DNA from: Lachnospiraceae bacterium
GTDB taxonomy: Bacteria > Bacillota_A > Clostridia > Lachnospirales > Lachnospiraceae
Reading direction: 5' to 3'
NCBI GenBank assembly: GCA_017626435.1
Contig: JAGAIR010000007.1
Location: 186,001 to 250,000 of the forward strand
Length of the DNA stretch: 64,000 nt
Below the pieces are notes generated by a model. It was given only the letters and a program-made list of their open reading frames with translations. It was not told the origin of the DNA and searched no databases. This document shows, in pieces, positions 46,904-55,791 of the stretch (position 1 is its first letter; every line of letters begins with the position of its first letter). Both the position numbers and the translations under genes were made by a program.

Positions 46904-47764
46904 ATGAGAAGAAAACGAAGATCTAGAAACCAACAGAGAAAAATGCAAAAATTGCAGAATACAGTGATAGCACTGGGAATTTTATGCATTGTCTTAATTG
47001 TTGTAAAAGGAATCATTCAAACGCAAAATAGCAGCAGACAGAAAAAAGAGACAGAACAACAGCAGATAACAGAAGCAACGATAGAACCATCGTCCAAACC
47101 ATCTTCTAAGCCAAAGGATATGATTACCTCAACACCGGATCCGGAGGAAAAGGTGTATACTTTTTTGCAAGGCCCTAAATCCTGGAAAAACAGAGTAGTG
47201 TGGTCAGGTGAATGGGGAGATCTGTATGTGGACGGAGGATATTTCGGTGCTTTTGGCTGTGGTTTATGCTGTATGGCAAATATTTATTCTACACAGACAA
47301 AGTATCAGTGTTCTCCTATGGAGATGTACCGGTATGCAAAAAAGACAACTTATTATGGTGGGGGTATGGCAATTGAGTGGGGATATATGAGAAGGACGCT
47401 GACTTCACTTGGTTTTGATTGCAGTGTAAAGAAGAAACCCAAGTCATACCAACAATTTGTTGATTCTATAAAAGAGTCAGAATGCTGCATTGTTCTGGTC
47501 AGCAGTAATGATTCACAGGTTTTTTGGAGAAATACACCAGGTCATTATGTGACAATATTTCTTTATGATGAGAATAGTGAAAAGGTGTTTTTAGCTGATT
47601 CCGGCGATCCGGATCATAACCGTCAATGGATCAGCCTGAAAAAAATATATCAATCATTGAAAACCAGCAGTAACTGGCAATATCTTCCTGTAGGAAAATA
47701 TCATGAAAAGCAGGATTCCTGGAAACATAAAAAGATATCCGGAAATTGGACAGTGCCAGAATGA
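46904..47764 (+). CDS. Membrane-anchored C39-like cysteine peptidase
   Basis: 286 residues. A very basic N-terminus (RRKRRSRNQQRK) and one TM segment (about 20-39) are followed by a Ser/Pro/Lys linker and a C39-type papain-like domain. Probable catalytic residues are Cys119 (FGCGLCCMANIY), His214 (TPGHYVTIFLYD) and Asp232 (LADSGDPD). It faces outward as a single-gene unit, with no transporter or bacteriocin gene nearby, so a toxin-leader-processing role is unlikely; the substrate is unknown. The ribosome binding site is weak. Confidence 0.8.
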   Translation: MRRKRRSRNQQRKMQKLQNTVIALGILCIVLIVVKGIIQTQNSSRQKKETEQQQITEATIEPSSKPSSKPKDMITSTPDPEEKVYTFLQGPKSWKNRVVWSGEWGDLYVDGGYFGAFGCGLCCMANIYSTQTKYQCSPMEMYRYAKKTTYYGGGMAIEWGYMRRTLTSLGFDCSVKKKPKSYQQFVDSIKESECCIVLVSSNDSQVFWRNTPGHYVTIFLYDENSEKVFLADSGDPDHNRQWISLKKIYQSLKTSSNWQYLPVGKYHEKQDSWKHKKISGNWTVPE

Positions 47765-47774
47765 TAGAAAAGAA

Positions 47775-47805
47775 CCGGCACATGATATGCAGTATCATGT
47801 GCCGG
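47775..47805. terminator. Convergent terminator between C39-like and beta-lactamase-fold genes
   Basis: CCGGCACATGATA (47775-47787) and TATCATGTGCCGG (47793-47805) are perfect inverse complements. The minus-strand side is followed by a T-rich run (TTCTTTTCT) and the plus side by TGTTCTAT, so it suits the minus-strand gene best. Confidence 0.8.
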
Positions 47806-47824
47806 TGTTCTATAAAGAATAAAA

Positions 47825-49000
47825 TTACAGCGCGGAATAGATGATGTTTCGGAGAACCTGTACATCACGATACCCATTACCGCCACATTTTTGGATAACA
47901 TAGATAATGGTCAGATCTTCTTTTGGATCCATCGCGACATAACAGCCGAGCCAGCCGTCCCAACCGAATTCTCCGATGGAACCCAGACCTCCGGAAGCAT
48001 GGACATCTACCATTTGGCGCATCAGATTGCCATAGCCATAGCCATAGAGAGCATCCCAGTCATACATTTTTAACTGTTGTTCTGTTAAGTGGTTGGTTGT
48101 CATATATTCAATTGATTTTCTGCTGAGAATACGTACCCCATGGTAGGTTCCATTATGGAGCATCATTTGAGTGAAACGGGAATAATCATCTATTGTAGAA
48201 ACCAGGCCGGCACCACCAGATTCAAAGGCCGGCTGCTTCAGATGCATATAGGACAAGCCGAGGTGTTGCCAAGTACATGGTTCCAGCTTTTTGGTATCCT
48301 CTTTGTATTCATAATTTTGCATAAAACGATTTTGCTTTTCTTCTGGAACATAAAAATCGGTGTCGATCATACCAAGTGGCTGAAAAATTGTCTCTTTCAG
48401 ATAATCGCTGAACTTCTGACCAGCAATCACTTCAATAACAGCACCAAGTATATCAGCACAGAAAGAGTAGCGCCATCCCTCGCCTGGCTGAAACTCTAAT
48501 GGCTGCTGACCAATTAAATTTGCCAGATCATAAGTATTGGTAGGTTTTCCCTGCTCCAGATCAGCATAGTATTTATCGATCATATTCTGCATATATTCGC
48601 CGGCAGGGAAGCTTGCGTCCGGATAAGTAATACCGGCGGTCATATCCAGAAGATCCTGGATAGTCACTTCTCGTTTTACCGGTACCAGACCATTTTCTGT
48701 CAATACCTTCTGATTCTGAAATCCTGGTAAATAGGTGGAAACTGTATCAGATAATGCTAGCCTTCCAGTTTCTACCAAAGTCATAACAGCAGAAGAGGTA
48801 ATTGGTTTTGTCATAGAGTAGCAGCGGAAAATGGAATCTCTGGTCATGGGAATATTTTTTTCAGCATCAGCCATACCAAATTCACGGCGGTATACCTCAT
48901 CACCTTTGTGAATGACACAGAGACTGGCTCCCATAATAGCACCCGTATCTATTTTTTCCTGAATGGCTTTGTCCGCACGGTTTAAGATATCATAATTCAT
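47825..49000 (-). CDS. Beta-lactamase-fold serine hydrolase (class C/EstB-like)
   Basis: 391 residues. The nucleophile motif is SxxK, Ser62-Met-Thr-Lys65 (YSMTKPITSSAV). The Tyr motif reads WRYSFCADILG, with Phe where beta-lactamases have Asn. The third motif is HASGGLGSIGEFGWDG, the H/G-x-G variant usual in esterases. There is no signal peptide, so it is probably a cytoplasmic esterase or peptidase-like enzyme rather than an antibiotic-resistance enzyme. GAGG lies eight bases before the ATG. The leader of about 95 bases contains a palindrome (49044-49071). Confidence 0.88.
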   Translation of the reverse strand: MNYDILNRADKAIQEKIDTGAIMGASLCVIHKGDEVYRREFGMADAEKNIPMTRDSIFRCYSMTKPITSSAVMTLVETGRLALSDTVSTYLPGFQNQKVLTENGLVPVKREVTIQDLLDMTAGITYPDASFPAGEYMQNMIDKYYADLEQGKPTNTYDLANLIGQQPLEFQPGEGWRYSFCADILGAVIEVIAGQKFSDYLKETIFQPLGMIDTDFYVPEEKQNRFMQNYEYKEDTKKLEPCTWQHLGLSYMHLKQPAFESGGAGLVSTIDDYSRFTQMMLHNGTYHGVRILSRKSIEYMTTNHLTEQQLKMYDWDALYGYGYGNLMRQMVDVHASGGLGSIGEFGWDGWLGCYVAMDPKEDLTIIYVIQKCGGNGYRDVQVLRNIIYSAL

Positions 49001-49043
49001 TATTTTTCCTCATTTCTGCGCTGCCTTTTGAGAATAATACAAT

Positions 49044-49071
49044 AGTTTGTGACGCAGCGCGGACACAAACT
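49044..49071. repeat. Palindrome in the leader of the beta-lactamase-fold gene
   Basis: AGTTTGTG (49044-49051) and CACAAACT (49064-49071) around a 12-base GC-rich core (ACGCAGCGCGGA). On the gene's own strand it reads CAAGTTTGTG-core-CACAAACT. Confidence 0.65.
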
Positions 49072-49101
49072 TGTCATAATACTCAATTTGCTTTTGCGTA
49101 T

Positions 49102-49131
49102 ATTATATCATAAATTGTCCTGATGTGAAAA
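49102..49131 (-). promoter_or_regulatory. Probable promoter of the beta-lactamase-fold gene
   Basis: On the minus strand TTTTCA (49131-49126), an 18-base spacer and a perfect TATAAT (49107-49102). Confidence 0.5.
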
Positions 49132-49266
49132 ATTATCTCAATATTTTGAATGAATAAATTGCAGGGAACCGTATCATAATAGTACAGGGAAAAAGGAAAC
49201 ATAGCATATGGTAACGTCCGGAAAGTTTAGTGTACCTGTGTTACCATGTGTAGATAGGAGGAAGGC

Positions 49267-49689
49267 ATGATTTTAAATCCCGTTCAGGCATATACTATTA
49301 TGTTTTTTACAGGTGGATTTGTATATTGTGGAATAGAAATATTATACCGGGGATTTTCACATATATCCATGTTGTTTGCAGGAGGGATTTGTTTCCTGTT
49401 GGTCGGTGTGGTTGAAAATATTTTGGGGGAATCTTCTTCGATTGTTGCCCAGATGCTGGTATGTAGTTTAATGATCACTGCGGTGGAATTTGTTTTTGGA
49501 ATTATTGTAAACCGCCAGATGCATTTAAATGTCTGGGATTATTCCGGTGAACAATATAATATCAAGGGACAGATCTGCCTTTTAAACAGCAATCTCTGGT
49601 TTTTGTTATCCGGACCGGCAATCTTTCTGTATGATTATATGAGGTATCTGCTCATGGGGATTCAGTTGCCCCATTACAAATTTTTTTGA
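49267..49689 (+). CDS. CmpB-type (PF06541-like) integral membrane protein
   Basis: 140 residues with about four TM segments. The conserved stretch LNVWDYSGEQYNIKGQICLLNS near residues 88-109 marks the family often labelled ABC transporter type IV or CmpB. No ATPase subunit is adjacent, so a transport role is not supported here. GGAGG lies six bases before the ATG. It is followed by its own terminator and appears monocistronic. Confidence 0.8.
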   Translation: MILNPVQAYTIMFFTGGFVYCGIEILYRGFSHISMLFAGGICFLLVGVVENILGESSSIVAQMLVCSLMITAVEFVFGIIVNRQMHLNVWDYSGEQYNIKGQICLLNSNLWFLLSGPAIFLYDYMRYLLMGIQLPHYKFF

Positions 49690-49708
49690 TTGTATTTAAC
49701 ACATTAAG

Positions 49709-49750
49709 GCAGAAGAAACAGGCAAGCAGCTTGTTTCTTCTGCTGTTTTT
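49709..49750 (+). terminator. Rho-independent terminator after the CmpB-type gene
   Basis: GCAGAAGAAACA (49709-49720) pairs perfectly with TGTTTCTTCTGC (49732-49743), followed by TGTTTTT. Confidence 0.9.
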
Positions 49751-49798
49751 GTTGGTGGGAATATTTGTCTCTGGTTCGAACCTGGATGCTGGAGTTCA

Positions 49799-49827
49799 TG
49801 GACAAAGTGAAAAAAATGTGATAAAAT
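49799..49827 (+). promoter_or_regulatory. Promoter of the transglycosylase pair
   Basis: TGGACA (49799-49804), a 17-base spacer and TAAAAT (49822-49827), each a 5 of 6 match, 40 bases before the next start codon. Confidence 0.65.
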
Positions 49828-49867
49828 AACTTATCGATGTGTGCCAATTAGAAAGGAAGCTGGCAAA

Positions 49868-50251
49868 ATGGGAAAACAAATGGTTCTACAGAAACAAAAG
49901 ATGGAACAATGTAGCACAAACATATTGTCAGCCCGGACAAAATCACCGGTTCGGGCGATATGCCTGGGAGTAAAAACTGCCACAGAGAGAAAGCTGATCT
50001 GTCGAAAAGTGAAACAGGCAGTGGTGGAAGAATCACGGTCTTATGATGATGTGGTACAGGCTTCTGTGGGCAGCATTTCCGTTTCTGAACGGATAGCAGG
50101 TCATGCCTGTGGCATATCCATTTCCCATAAAAATGCCAGACAGATACAAATTCAGGAAAAAAAGGCACAGAATATATCTTATAAAAATGTTGCCAGTGAT
50201 ATTACAATAGAGGAACTATTTTCAAGGCAGGAAGGGAAAAGAAATGGTTGA
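49868..50251 (+). CDS. Unrecognised 127-residue protein upstream of a transglycosylase
   Basis: I do not recognise this family. It is hydrophilic and basic, with no signal peptide or TM segment, rich in Lys, Gln, Ser and Ile. It has short near-repeats (SIS and ISIS around 70-90) and an acidic SDITIEELFSRQE near the end. AAAGGAAG precedes ATG 49868. It overlaps the transglycosylase start by eight bases, so the two are translationally coupled and may act together. Confidence 0.65.
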   Translation: MGKQMVLQKQKMEQCSTNILSARTKSPVRAICLGVKTATERKLICRKVKQAVVEESRSYDDVVQASVGSISVSERIAGHACGISISHKNARQIQIQEKKAQNISYKNVASDITIEELFSRQEGKRNG

Positions 50252-51023
50252 TTATGTGACAAGTCTTAATTTAATACCCATTACTACATATAATGATCAT
50301 ACTGGAAGAAAAACAACCATTACCAGCTTTGAAGATATGTTTAAGGAGCAAAGGCTCACGAAACAATCGAAAGCTGATGATACAGAGAATGCAGCTTCCA
50401 AAGCAGGTACGACAAGCGAGACGAGCAGTACAGAAAAGTCGGAAAGTGCATCGGATGCTGTTTCCGGTAGAGATAAAAATTCTGAGGGGCAGGGTATTAT
50501 ATTCCGAAATCCATCTAACGGAACAAGGGTACGATATGTGGATGTTTCAGATTCTGCAAAAGAGGATACTTCGGTAGCTGCTTCTAAAGGGGCTGACACA
50601 AAAACAACTACGGCATCTTCGATGAAAACAACCAAATATGATAAATATTTTAAGAAAGCAGCTTTGAAATATGGAGTTTCAGAAAGCCTGTTAAAGGCCA
50701 TTGCCAAAGCAGAGTCCAATTTTAATGCGAAGGATGTGTCCAGTGCAGGAGCTATGGGAGTTATGCAGCTGATGCCTGCTACAGCCGAAGGGCTGGGGGT
50801 GAAGGACCCGTACGATCCAGAGCAGAATATTATGGGAGGTGCCAAGTGTATTTCCTTAAAACTAAAAGAATTTAAAGGAGATGTGAAACTTGCGTTGGCA
50901 GCTTACAATGCAGGAAGCGGGGCTGTCAGAAAATATGGAGGGGTTCCTTCCTATTGCCGCACCTATGTCAATCGTGTGCTGAGTTATAAAGAGGCTTATG
51001 AAACAGCATCCGCAGTAGGGTAA
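50244..51023 (+). CDS. Lytic transglycosylase (SLT family) without signal peptide
   Basis: 259 residues. The first 130 are low-complexity (Ser, Thr, Lys, Ala) with FEDMFKEQ near residue 30. The SLT domain follows, with catalytic Glu157 in AIAKAESNFN, then SSAGAMGVMQLMPATA and ALAAYNAGSGAVRKYGG. These enzymes cut peptidoglycan glycan chains to 1,6-anhydro ends. No export signal is visible, as in transglycosylases delivered by flagellar or other machinery; no such genes lie in the window. GGAAGGG precedes the ATG inside the upstream gene. Confidence 0.88.
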   Translation: MVDYVTSLNLIPITTYNDHTGRKTTITSFEDMFKEQRLTKQSKADDTENAASKAGTTSETSSTEKSESASDAVSGRDKNSEGQGIIFRNPSNGTRVRYVDVSDSAKEDTSVAASKGADTKTTTASSMKTTKYDKYFKKAALKYGVSESLLKAIAKAESNFNAKDVSSAGAMGVMQLMPATAEGLGVKDPYDPEQNIMGGAKCISLKLKEFKGDVKLALAAYNAGSGAVRKYGGVPSYCRTYVNRVLSYKEAYETASAVG

Positions 51024-51078
51024 GTAAAATCGAAAAGATAAAAGAGTATTATCAATGGCAATAAGGAAAAGGAATTAT

Positions 51079-51708
51079 ATGAAATATCAATATATTGTAT
51101 GGGATTGGAACGGAACTGTCATGGATGACGTGCAGATAGCATTGGATGCAGTGAATGACATGTTGAGAGAGTGGAACAGACCGTTTATCTCACTGGATGA
51201 GTATCGGAGGGCAATGGACACTCCGATCATTCATTTTTATGAGCAGTTTTTTGATTTAAAGAGGACTTCTTTCGACTGGATAACAAAGAAATTTAACAGC
51301 TATTATGAGGAACATCAGGACGAGCTTTCTCTTCACGATGGAATACCGGAAAAGCTGGAGCTTTTTCGACAGAATGGCTGCAGGCAGATTGTCTTATCTT
51401 CCTCTTCTACAGATATGATTAAAGGATATGCTAAAAGCTATGGAATTCAATCTTATTTTGAAGCTATATTGGGGGCAGACAACTTACTATCGGAAAGCAA
51501 AATAGAGAGGGCGGTTCATTATTTCCGGAAACAGCAGGTGGATTTAACGCAGATCATTCTTGCAGGAGATACAGTCCACGATTTCGAAGTGGCATCCGCG
51601 TTGGGGGTGGACTGTATTCTGCTTGCCTGTGGTCATCAGGACAGGGAGACCTTGTCAGCGTGTGGCTGCCCTGTCTATGACAATATAAGAGAATGGCAGC
51701 AGATTTAA
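51079..51708 (+). CDS. HAD-superfamily phosphatase (phosphoglycolate phosphatase-like)
   Basis: 209 residues. Motif I is DWNGTVMDD, with Asn replacing the usual second Asp (acid/base), motif II is VLSSSS, and motif III/IV is LAGDTVHDFEVA. The cap is a small helical domain (residues about 15-85). The first Asp nucleophile is present, so phosphatase activity is still possible; the substrate is unknown. ATG 51079 lies six bases after AAAAGGAA; an in-frame start 24 bases upstream has no site. It converges on the methylase gene. Confidence 0.85.
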   Translation: MKYQYIVWDWNGTVMDDVQIALDAVNDMLREWNRPFISLDEYRRAMDTPIIHFYEQFFDLKRTSFDWITKKFNSYYEEHQDELSLHDGIPEKLELFRQNGCRQIVLSSSSTDMIKGYAKSYGIQSYFEAILGADNLLSESKIERAVHYFRKQQVDLTQIILAGDTVHDFEVASALGVDCILLACGHQDRETLSACGCPVYDNIREWQQI

Positions 51709-51730
51709 ACTGGTTCAGGGAAACAAACCC

Positions 51731-51752
51731 GCGGTGGAGTTATATCCACCGC
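51731..51752. terminator. Convergent terminator between HAD and rRNA methylase genes
   Basis: GCGGTGGA (51731-51738) and TCCACCGC (51745-51752) form an 8-bp stem overlapping the stop codon of the minus-strand gene. T-rich sequence follows on both sides, but neither run is long. Confidence 0.55.
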
Positions 51753-53281
51753 AGTCCTTTTGGAAAGTGATTCTTTAATAGACCATTTTGCGCTTTTCCC
51801 CATCCCAGAGGATAATTTTGATAGCAGACCAGAATCCAGCCTTTTAAATCAGAGTTGCAGGATAAGGTTTCTCCCTTGAGATAACGGACGGCATCCTCCT
51901 GTGTGCAGTCATGAACATATCTTGCCTGGCTTTTTGTCAAAGCTTTGGCTAATGCATAGGATGGTTCAAAACGATTTTTCTTGTTGGTGCCGAGATGAAG
52001 GCCAGCGCGTAAAATCTTAATTCCTTCCAGTGATGGAGCGGGAGAAGGAAGTTGGTAAAGCTCATCTCCAAAAAGCTCAAAACAGGAGTTGATAGATTCC
52101 AGTCCTGTTTTAAGGATAGAAACAGGACTGGAAGTCAGATAGTCCTTCTGAAAGGATTCATAACCGGAAACAGCATTGGTTAGGATATTTCTTTTTGCTG
52201 TATCCCTGCCAGAGCGGTTCTTTTTGGAGGAACGTTTTTTGCTTCCGTTTTTTTCCGGCCAGGCAGAAATTTCTGTGAATGAGGGAAATGGTATTCCTGT
52301 TTTACGCAGTCTTGCTGCGAAATGACCTTCTCCCCTAAGCTTATGAGGCCAGAGCCGGAGCGTTTTTTTTAAATCGTCCGGAAGGTTATCGGGGATTTTA
52401 CCGTCTGCTTCTTCACACTCCTGCCTGAGAGCATCCCAGTCTACCCATTGAGGGAATCCATTGCATAATCCAGCATTGTCCTGGAATTGGGACACGGACT
52501 TGCCTATTTCAGTTTCTTTCCAGTCCTCCAAAATGTAGTCCGGATGGGTGGAAAGAAACCAGGCAATCATGGTTTCATCTTCTTCCGGCGCAAAGGTGCA
52601 GGTAGAATACACCATTACACCCCCGGGTTTTAGCATTTCATCTGCACAATCTAATATCATGCGTTGCCGGCTGACACAGGTTCGGATGTTTTCCAGGCTC
52701 CATTCTTTGATTGCTGTTTCGTCTTTGCGGAACATCCCCTCACCAGAGCAAGGGGCATCTACTACGATACGGTCAAAATACAGTGGAAAAAGAGAAGCCA
52801 TATGGTCTGGCGGTTCATTGCAGACCAGAGCATTTGTAATTCCAAGACGTTCTATGTTCTGGGAGAGGATTTTTGCCCGATTGGGAAAAATTTCATTCGA
52901 TACCAGAAGTCCCTGTCCCTGAAGACGTCCCGCAATCTGTGTACTTTTTCCACCGGGAGCGGCACATAGATCACAGACAAGTTCACCTGGCAGGGGTTCC
53001 AGAAGGCTTACAACAGACATGGCACTTGGCTCCTGGATGTAATAAGCACCTGCTTCGTGAAGAGGATGCTTGCCGGGGTGTTCTTCCGGATCTGCATAAA
53101 ATCCTTCTTTTGTCCAAGGTACCTGTTTCAGCTTAAAAGGGAGTCCGCTACAGTCCTTGAGAGGATTGAGACGGAGTCCGTAAGACCTTGGGGCATGGAA
53201 GCTGTCCAAAAAGGCATCCCATTGGTCTCCAAGGAGCGGTTTTCTGGATTCGATAAAGTCCTTTGGCAATGCTTTATTCAT
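51740..53281 (-). CDS. rsmF: RsmF-like rRNA cytosine-C5 methyltransferase
   Basis: 513 residues of the NOL1/NOP2/Sun family. SAM motif I is DLCAAPGGKSTQIA. The two catalytic Cys are Cys178 (DAPCSGEGMFRKD, motif IV) and Cys228 (YSTCTFAPEEDE, motif VI). A C-terminal RNA-binding region ends with YPLGWGKAQNGLLKNHFPKGLRW, typical of the RsmF group. A Lys/Arg/Ser-rich linker (KKRSSKKNRSGRD) separates the halves. It methylates a cytosine in rRNA; the exact position is not deducible. The start is 53281 behind AAAAGGA rather than the frame's upstream ATG. Confidence 0.92.
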   Translation of the reverse strand: MNKALPKDFIESRKPLLGDQWDAFLDSFHAPRSYGLRLNPLKDCSGLPFKLKQVPWTKEGFYADPEEHPGKHPLHEAGAYYIQEPSAMSVVSLLEPLPGELVCDLCAAPGGKSTQIAGRLQGQGLLVSNEIFPNRAKILSQNIERLGITNALVCNEPPDHMASLFPLYFDRIVVDAPCSGEGMFRKDETAIKEWSLENIRTCVSRQRMILDCADEMLKPGGVMVYSTCTFAPEEDETMIAWFLSTHPDYILEDWKETEIGKSVSQFQDNAGLCNGFPQWVDWDALRQECEEADGKIPDNLPDDLKKTLRLWPHKLRGEGHFAARLRKTGIPFPSFTEISAWPEKNGSKKRSSKKNRSGRDTAKRNILTNAVSGYESFQKDYLTSSPVSILKTGLESINSCFELFGDELYQLPSPAPSLEGIKILRAGLHLGTNKKNRFEPSYALAKALTKSQARYVHDCTQEDAVRYLKGETLSCNSDLKGWILVCYQNYPLGWGKAQNGLLKNHFPKGLRWI

Positions 53282-53320
53282 ATTTTTTTCCTTTTTTCTG
53301 ATTTTATCTGTACAGGATTT

Positions 53321-53359
53321 GACCCATGTCAAACTATTTTTGGCATGGGTCGCTTTTTT
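53321..53359 (+). terminator. Plus-strand terminator-like hairpin between two minus-strand genes
   Basis: GACCCATG (53321-53328) pairs with CATGGGTC (53344-53351), extended by CAAA/TTTG across one mismatch, and is followed by GCTTTTTT on the plus strand. On the minus strand no T run follows. Both flanking genes are on the minus strand, so no annotated transcript ends here. Confidence 0.6.
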
Positions 53360-53388
53360 CCAGTTTATGTTCCGAAAAATTTCCTGTC

Positions 53389-54027
53389 CTAAATTAAGTC
53401 GGTAATATCAATATTTTCCCCGGTAATGCCAACCTGTGCTCCATCGGCAGCCTCGGAAGCTTCTGGATGAGCAATAAGCCATTTATTTCTTGCCCAGAGA
53501 TATTTGTCATTTTCGTTGACAACAGAAATTTCAGGAGCCTCCTCGTTGGTTCCCTTTGGAAGTACGATGACTACACGGAAGCCCTCGCCTTTTCTGGCAC
53601 TGCAAGGAGCATAGTGAAGTGTAGTTGCATATAATTCTACAGCAGTACCTTTTGGACAGAGGAATGCCTCTGTTTTGGAAGAATCAATCTTACCACCAAT
53701 GATATCCTGCTGTCTTGCCACCAGGAGAATCACATCATCTGCAGCAATGTCGATCTCGCTGTCGCGGTGATATTCAAAGCAGTTAAGTTTTGTATTGGTT
53801 CCGTTACAGTAACCGATTTGAACAGGCATACCACCATAGCAGTTATCTTGAAGCTGTGCATAAGCAGGAGTATCCTCCAGTTGTGAATCAGATGGTACAT
53901 AGATTACACTGTCTGCCGGTTTCTCCGTCGCAGCTTCCAGACGTTCCAGAAGCAGATTGTAATCATAGCCGTCTACAATACGGCCATAAGTTTTAAATGA
54001 GTCATCAAAAACTGACTGAATTTTCAT
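53389..54027 (-). CDS. DUF4867-type cupin-like protein
   Basis: 212 residues, resembling the DUF4867 family found in Lachnospiraceae. A probable metal-binding cupin core is seen in FEYHRDSEIDI (His and Glu) and LHYAPCSARKGEGFRV (His). The C-terminal KYLWARNKWLIAHPE is another recognisable block. No signal peptide is present. The activity is not established to my knowledge; sugar isomerase or lyase activity would be speculation. GGAGG five bases before the ATG, preceded by a small GCGC palindrome (54043-54055) in the leader. Confidence 0.75.
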   Translation of the reverse strand: MKIQSVFDDSFKTYGRIVDGYDYNLLLERLEAATEKPADSVIYVPSDSQLEDTPAYAQLQDNCYGGMPVQIGYCNGTNTKLNCFEYHRDSEIDIAADDVILLVARQQDIIGGKIDSSKTEAFLCPKGTAVELYATTLHYAPCSARKGEGFRVVIVLPKGTNEEAPEISVVNENDKYLWARNKWLIAHPEASEAADGAQVGITGENIDITDLI

Positions 54028-54293
54028 AATATCCTCCGTTCCTGCGCGTAGCGCAAAATTTAATAAGTTAAGTATAGCACATCTCGGGCAAATATGGAAA
54101 TAGTAATCTTGGCATAGAAACTATATTTTGAAATAATAGTTTAAGGAAATATAACAAAATGTAAAAGAATTGTAATGGTATTTTTTGGCAGGAGAAACTA
54201 TACTATTTTTGTTGTTACTAAGAAGCGGAATAAACTTGTGAGGATGGTATTACAGTCAGAGCAGTTTTTGGATGAAAAGAAGCGGAGGATACA

Positions 54294-55694
54294 ATGGGAA
54301 AGAGAATAGCAGCATTGATCATGATCGTGACAATGGTAGTTGGTCTGTGTGGCTGCCACGAAGAGAGTGGCAGGGGAGATGGTAGTTTAGTGGTGGAGAC
54401 CACAGATCCTTTAAAGAGAAATTTACCAGATAATATAACAGATCAGTTGAAAATCATTGCCCGCAAATACAAGAAATGGACAAAGGGAGAGTCAGAGGAC
54501 GATCCATATCTCAGTTATGCCGTGACAGATCTGGACCAAAATGGAAGGCTGGAGATCATTGCATCTTCTGCTGACCAGGGATCTGGACGCTTTACTAATT
54601 CAGAGTATTTTCAGGTAAATAGGGCAGGAGATGGCTTGGAGAAGATTTCTACTCCCTATAAGGAGGGGTGGTCGCAGGATGATATTGTATCCAATATGGA
54701 GACAGCGTATTATGATGAAGATTCCGGTGGATATTACTATATTACGGGAGATTTTGTTACTGCGGGACTTGCCACCGGATATTATGATTCCGTTTCTGCC
54801 CTTACTTTGCAGCAGGGAAAAATTACTACAGAATGCCTGGGTTATGTACAGAAAGAAAACGAAAAAGACAGCAAGTCTCATACTACATATTGCAAAATAA
54901 CAAAGAAAGGGAGAGAAAAAAAGGTTTCAAAGCGTGAATACAACGAGGATGATATTGCGGATGAGTGGTTTTCCAGTTGCGGAAAGCTGTCAGTAAATAT
55001 TTCCTGGTTTCAACTAAAAAAGGCTCCTTCAAAGTTGTCTGTTGTAGAAATCGAGAAGATACTGGAGCAATCCTATGAAGAATTTCAATTAGGGTATCCC
55101 GTGAAACAGAAAAAGAAAAAAATCTCTGGTTATTCCATAAAAGTGCCTGTTATCACCCGGATGGAGGACAAGGGAAAGCAAAAGAGAATTAATCATATGA
55201 TTGTCCAGAAAATTAAGAAACAATTCCAGCCCTTTGGCAAAGAGGGAAAGAAATCATTTGCTCTGTGGTACCACAACTTTCATGTGACATATGCTGCCAG
55301 GGACAGACTGAGTATTGTCGGAGAATATCAAGGATATGGAAAAGATGCAGCGCATCCTTGTGCAGTGGCATACGCGGTCAATTTGGATTTGGAGCAGGAG
55401 AAGGAGATCTCGCAGAAAAAGTTATTGCCTGAAAAATATCGTAAGGATGTGGAGAAATTGATTATAAACGGGAACTGTAAAGATGTCTCAGAGATGGCCT
55501 CTGCTTACCGGAAAGCAGTAAAAATGGCAAATGGAAAAAAGAAGAAACAAATTTTTGGATTACAGGATTTGTGGGATTGCGTGGATGTTTATCAGGGAAA
55601 ATACGATTACATCGGTGTAATCATACCAACTCCATATGTTATCGGAAGCTATGCGATCTATGAGATTCATTCGTCTGATTTAGAAGAGTATTGA
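54294..55694 (+). CDS. Lipoprotein with DLDQNGRLE module and DUF3298-like domain
   Basis: 466 residues. A lipoprotein signal ends in LCGC (Cys near 21). Residues about 50-235 contain one module with YAVTDLDQNGRLEI, followed by EYFQVN and acidic Tyr-rich strands and closing with WFQLKKAP. Residues about 270-466 resemble DUF3298/DUF4163 (SIVGEYQGYGKDAAHP, AYAVNLDL, then LPEKYRKDVEKLI). Such C-terminal domains occur in clostridial surface proteins and in PdaC-type deacetylases. GGAGG precedes the ATG. The next gene carries two copies of the same N-terminal module. The function is unknown. Confidence 0.8.
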   Translation: MGKRIAALIMIVTMVVGLCGCHEESGRGDGSLVVETTDPLKRNLPDNITDQLKIIARKYKKWTKGESEDDPYLSYAVTDLDQNGRLEIIASSADQGSGRFTNSEYFQVNRAGDGLEKISTPYKEGWSQDDIVSNMETAYYDEDSGGYYYITGDFVTAGLATGYYDSVSALTLQQGKITTECLGYVQKENEKDSKSHTTYCKITKKGREKKVSKREYNEDDIADEWFSSCGKLSVNISWFQLKKAPSKLSVVEIEKILEQSYEEFQLGYPVKQKKKKISGYSIKVPVITRMEDKGKQKRINHMIVQKIKKQFQPFGKEGKKSFALWYHNFHVTYAARDRLSIVGEYQGYGKDAAHPCAVAYAVNLDLEQEKEISQKKLLPEKYRKDVEKLIINGNCKDVSEMASAYRKAVKMANGKKKKQIFGLQDLWDCVDVYQGKYDYIGVIIPTPYVIGSYAIYEIHSSDLEEY

Positions 55695-55791
55695 GAGACA
55701 GAAATGAAAGAACTTTTAGTCTGTCAAAAGGAATTACGGAAAGAATAAGGGGTATTGACCATAAATATATTGTAGCAGGAGTGAAATCAGG

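Noticed and set aside
46904..47764. Bacteriocin processing by the C39-like protein
   Set aside because: There is no ABC transporter domain, no adjacent exporter and no small double-glycine peptide gene nearby.
47825..49000. Antibiotic-resistance beta-lactamase
   Set aside because: The Tyr motif lacks Asn and the KTG motif is replaced by an esterase-like H-A-S-G-G motif; no signal peptide is present.
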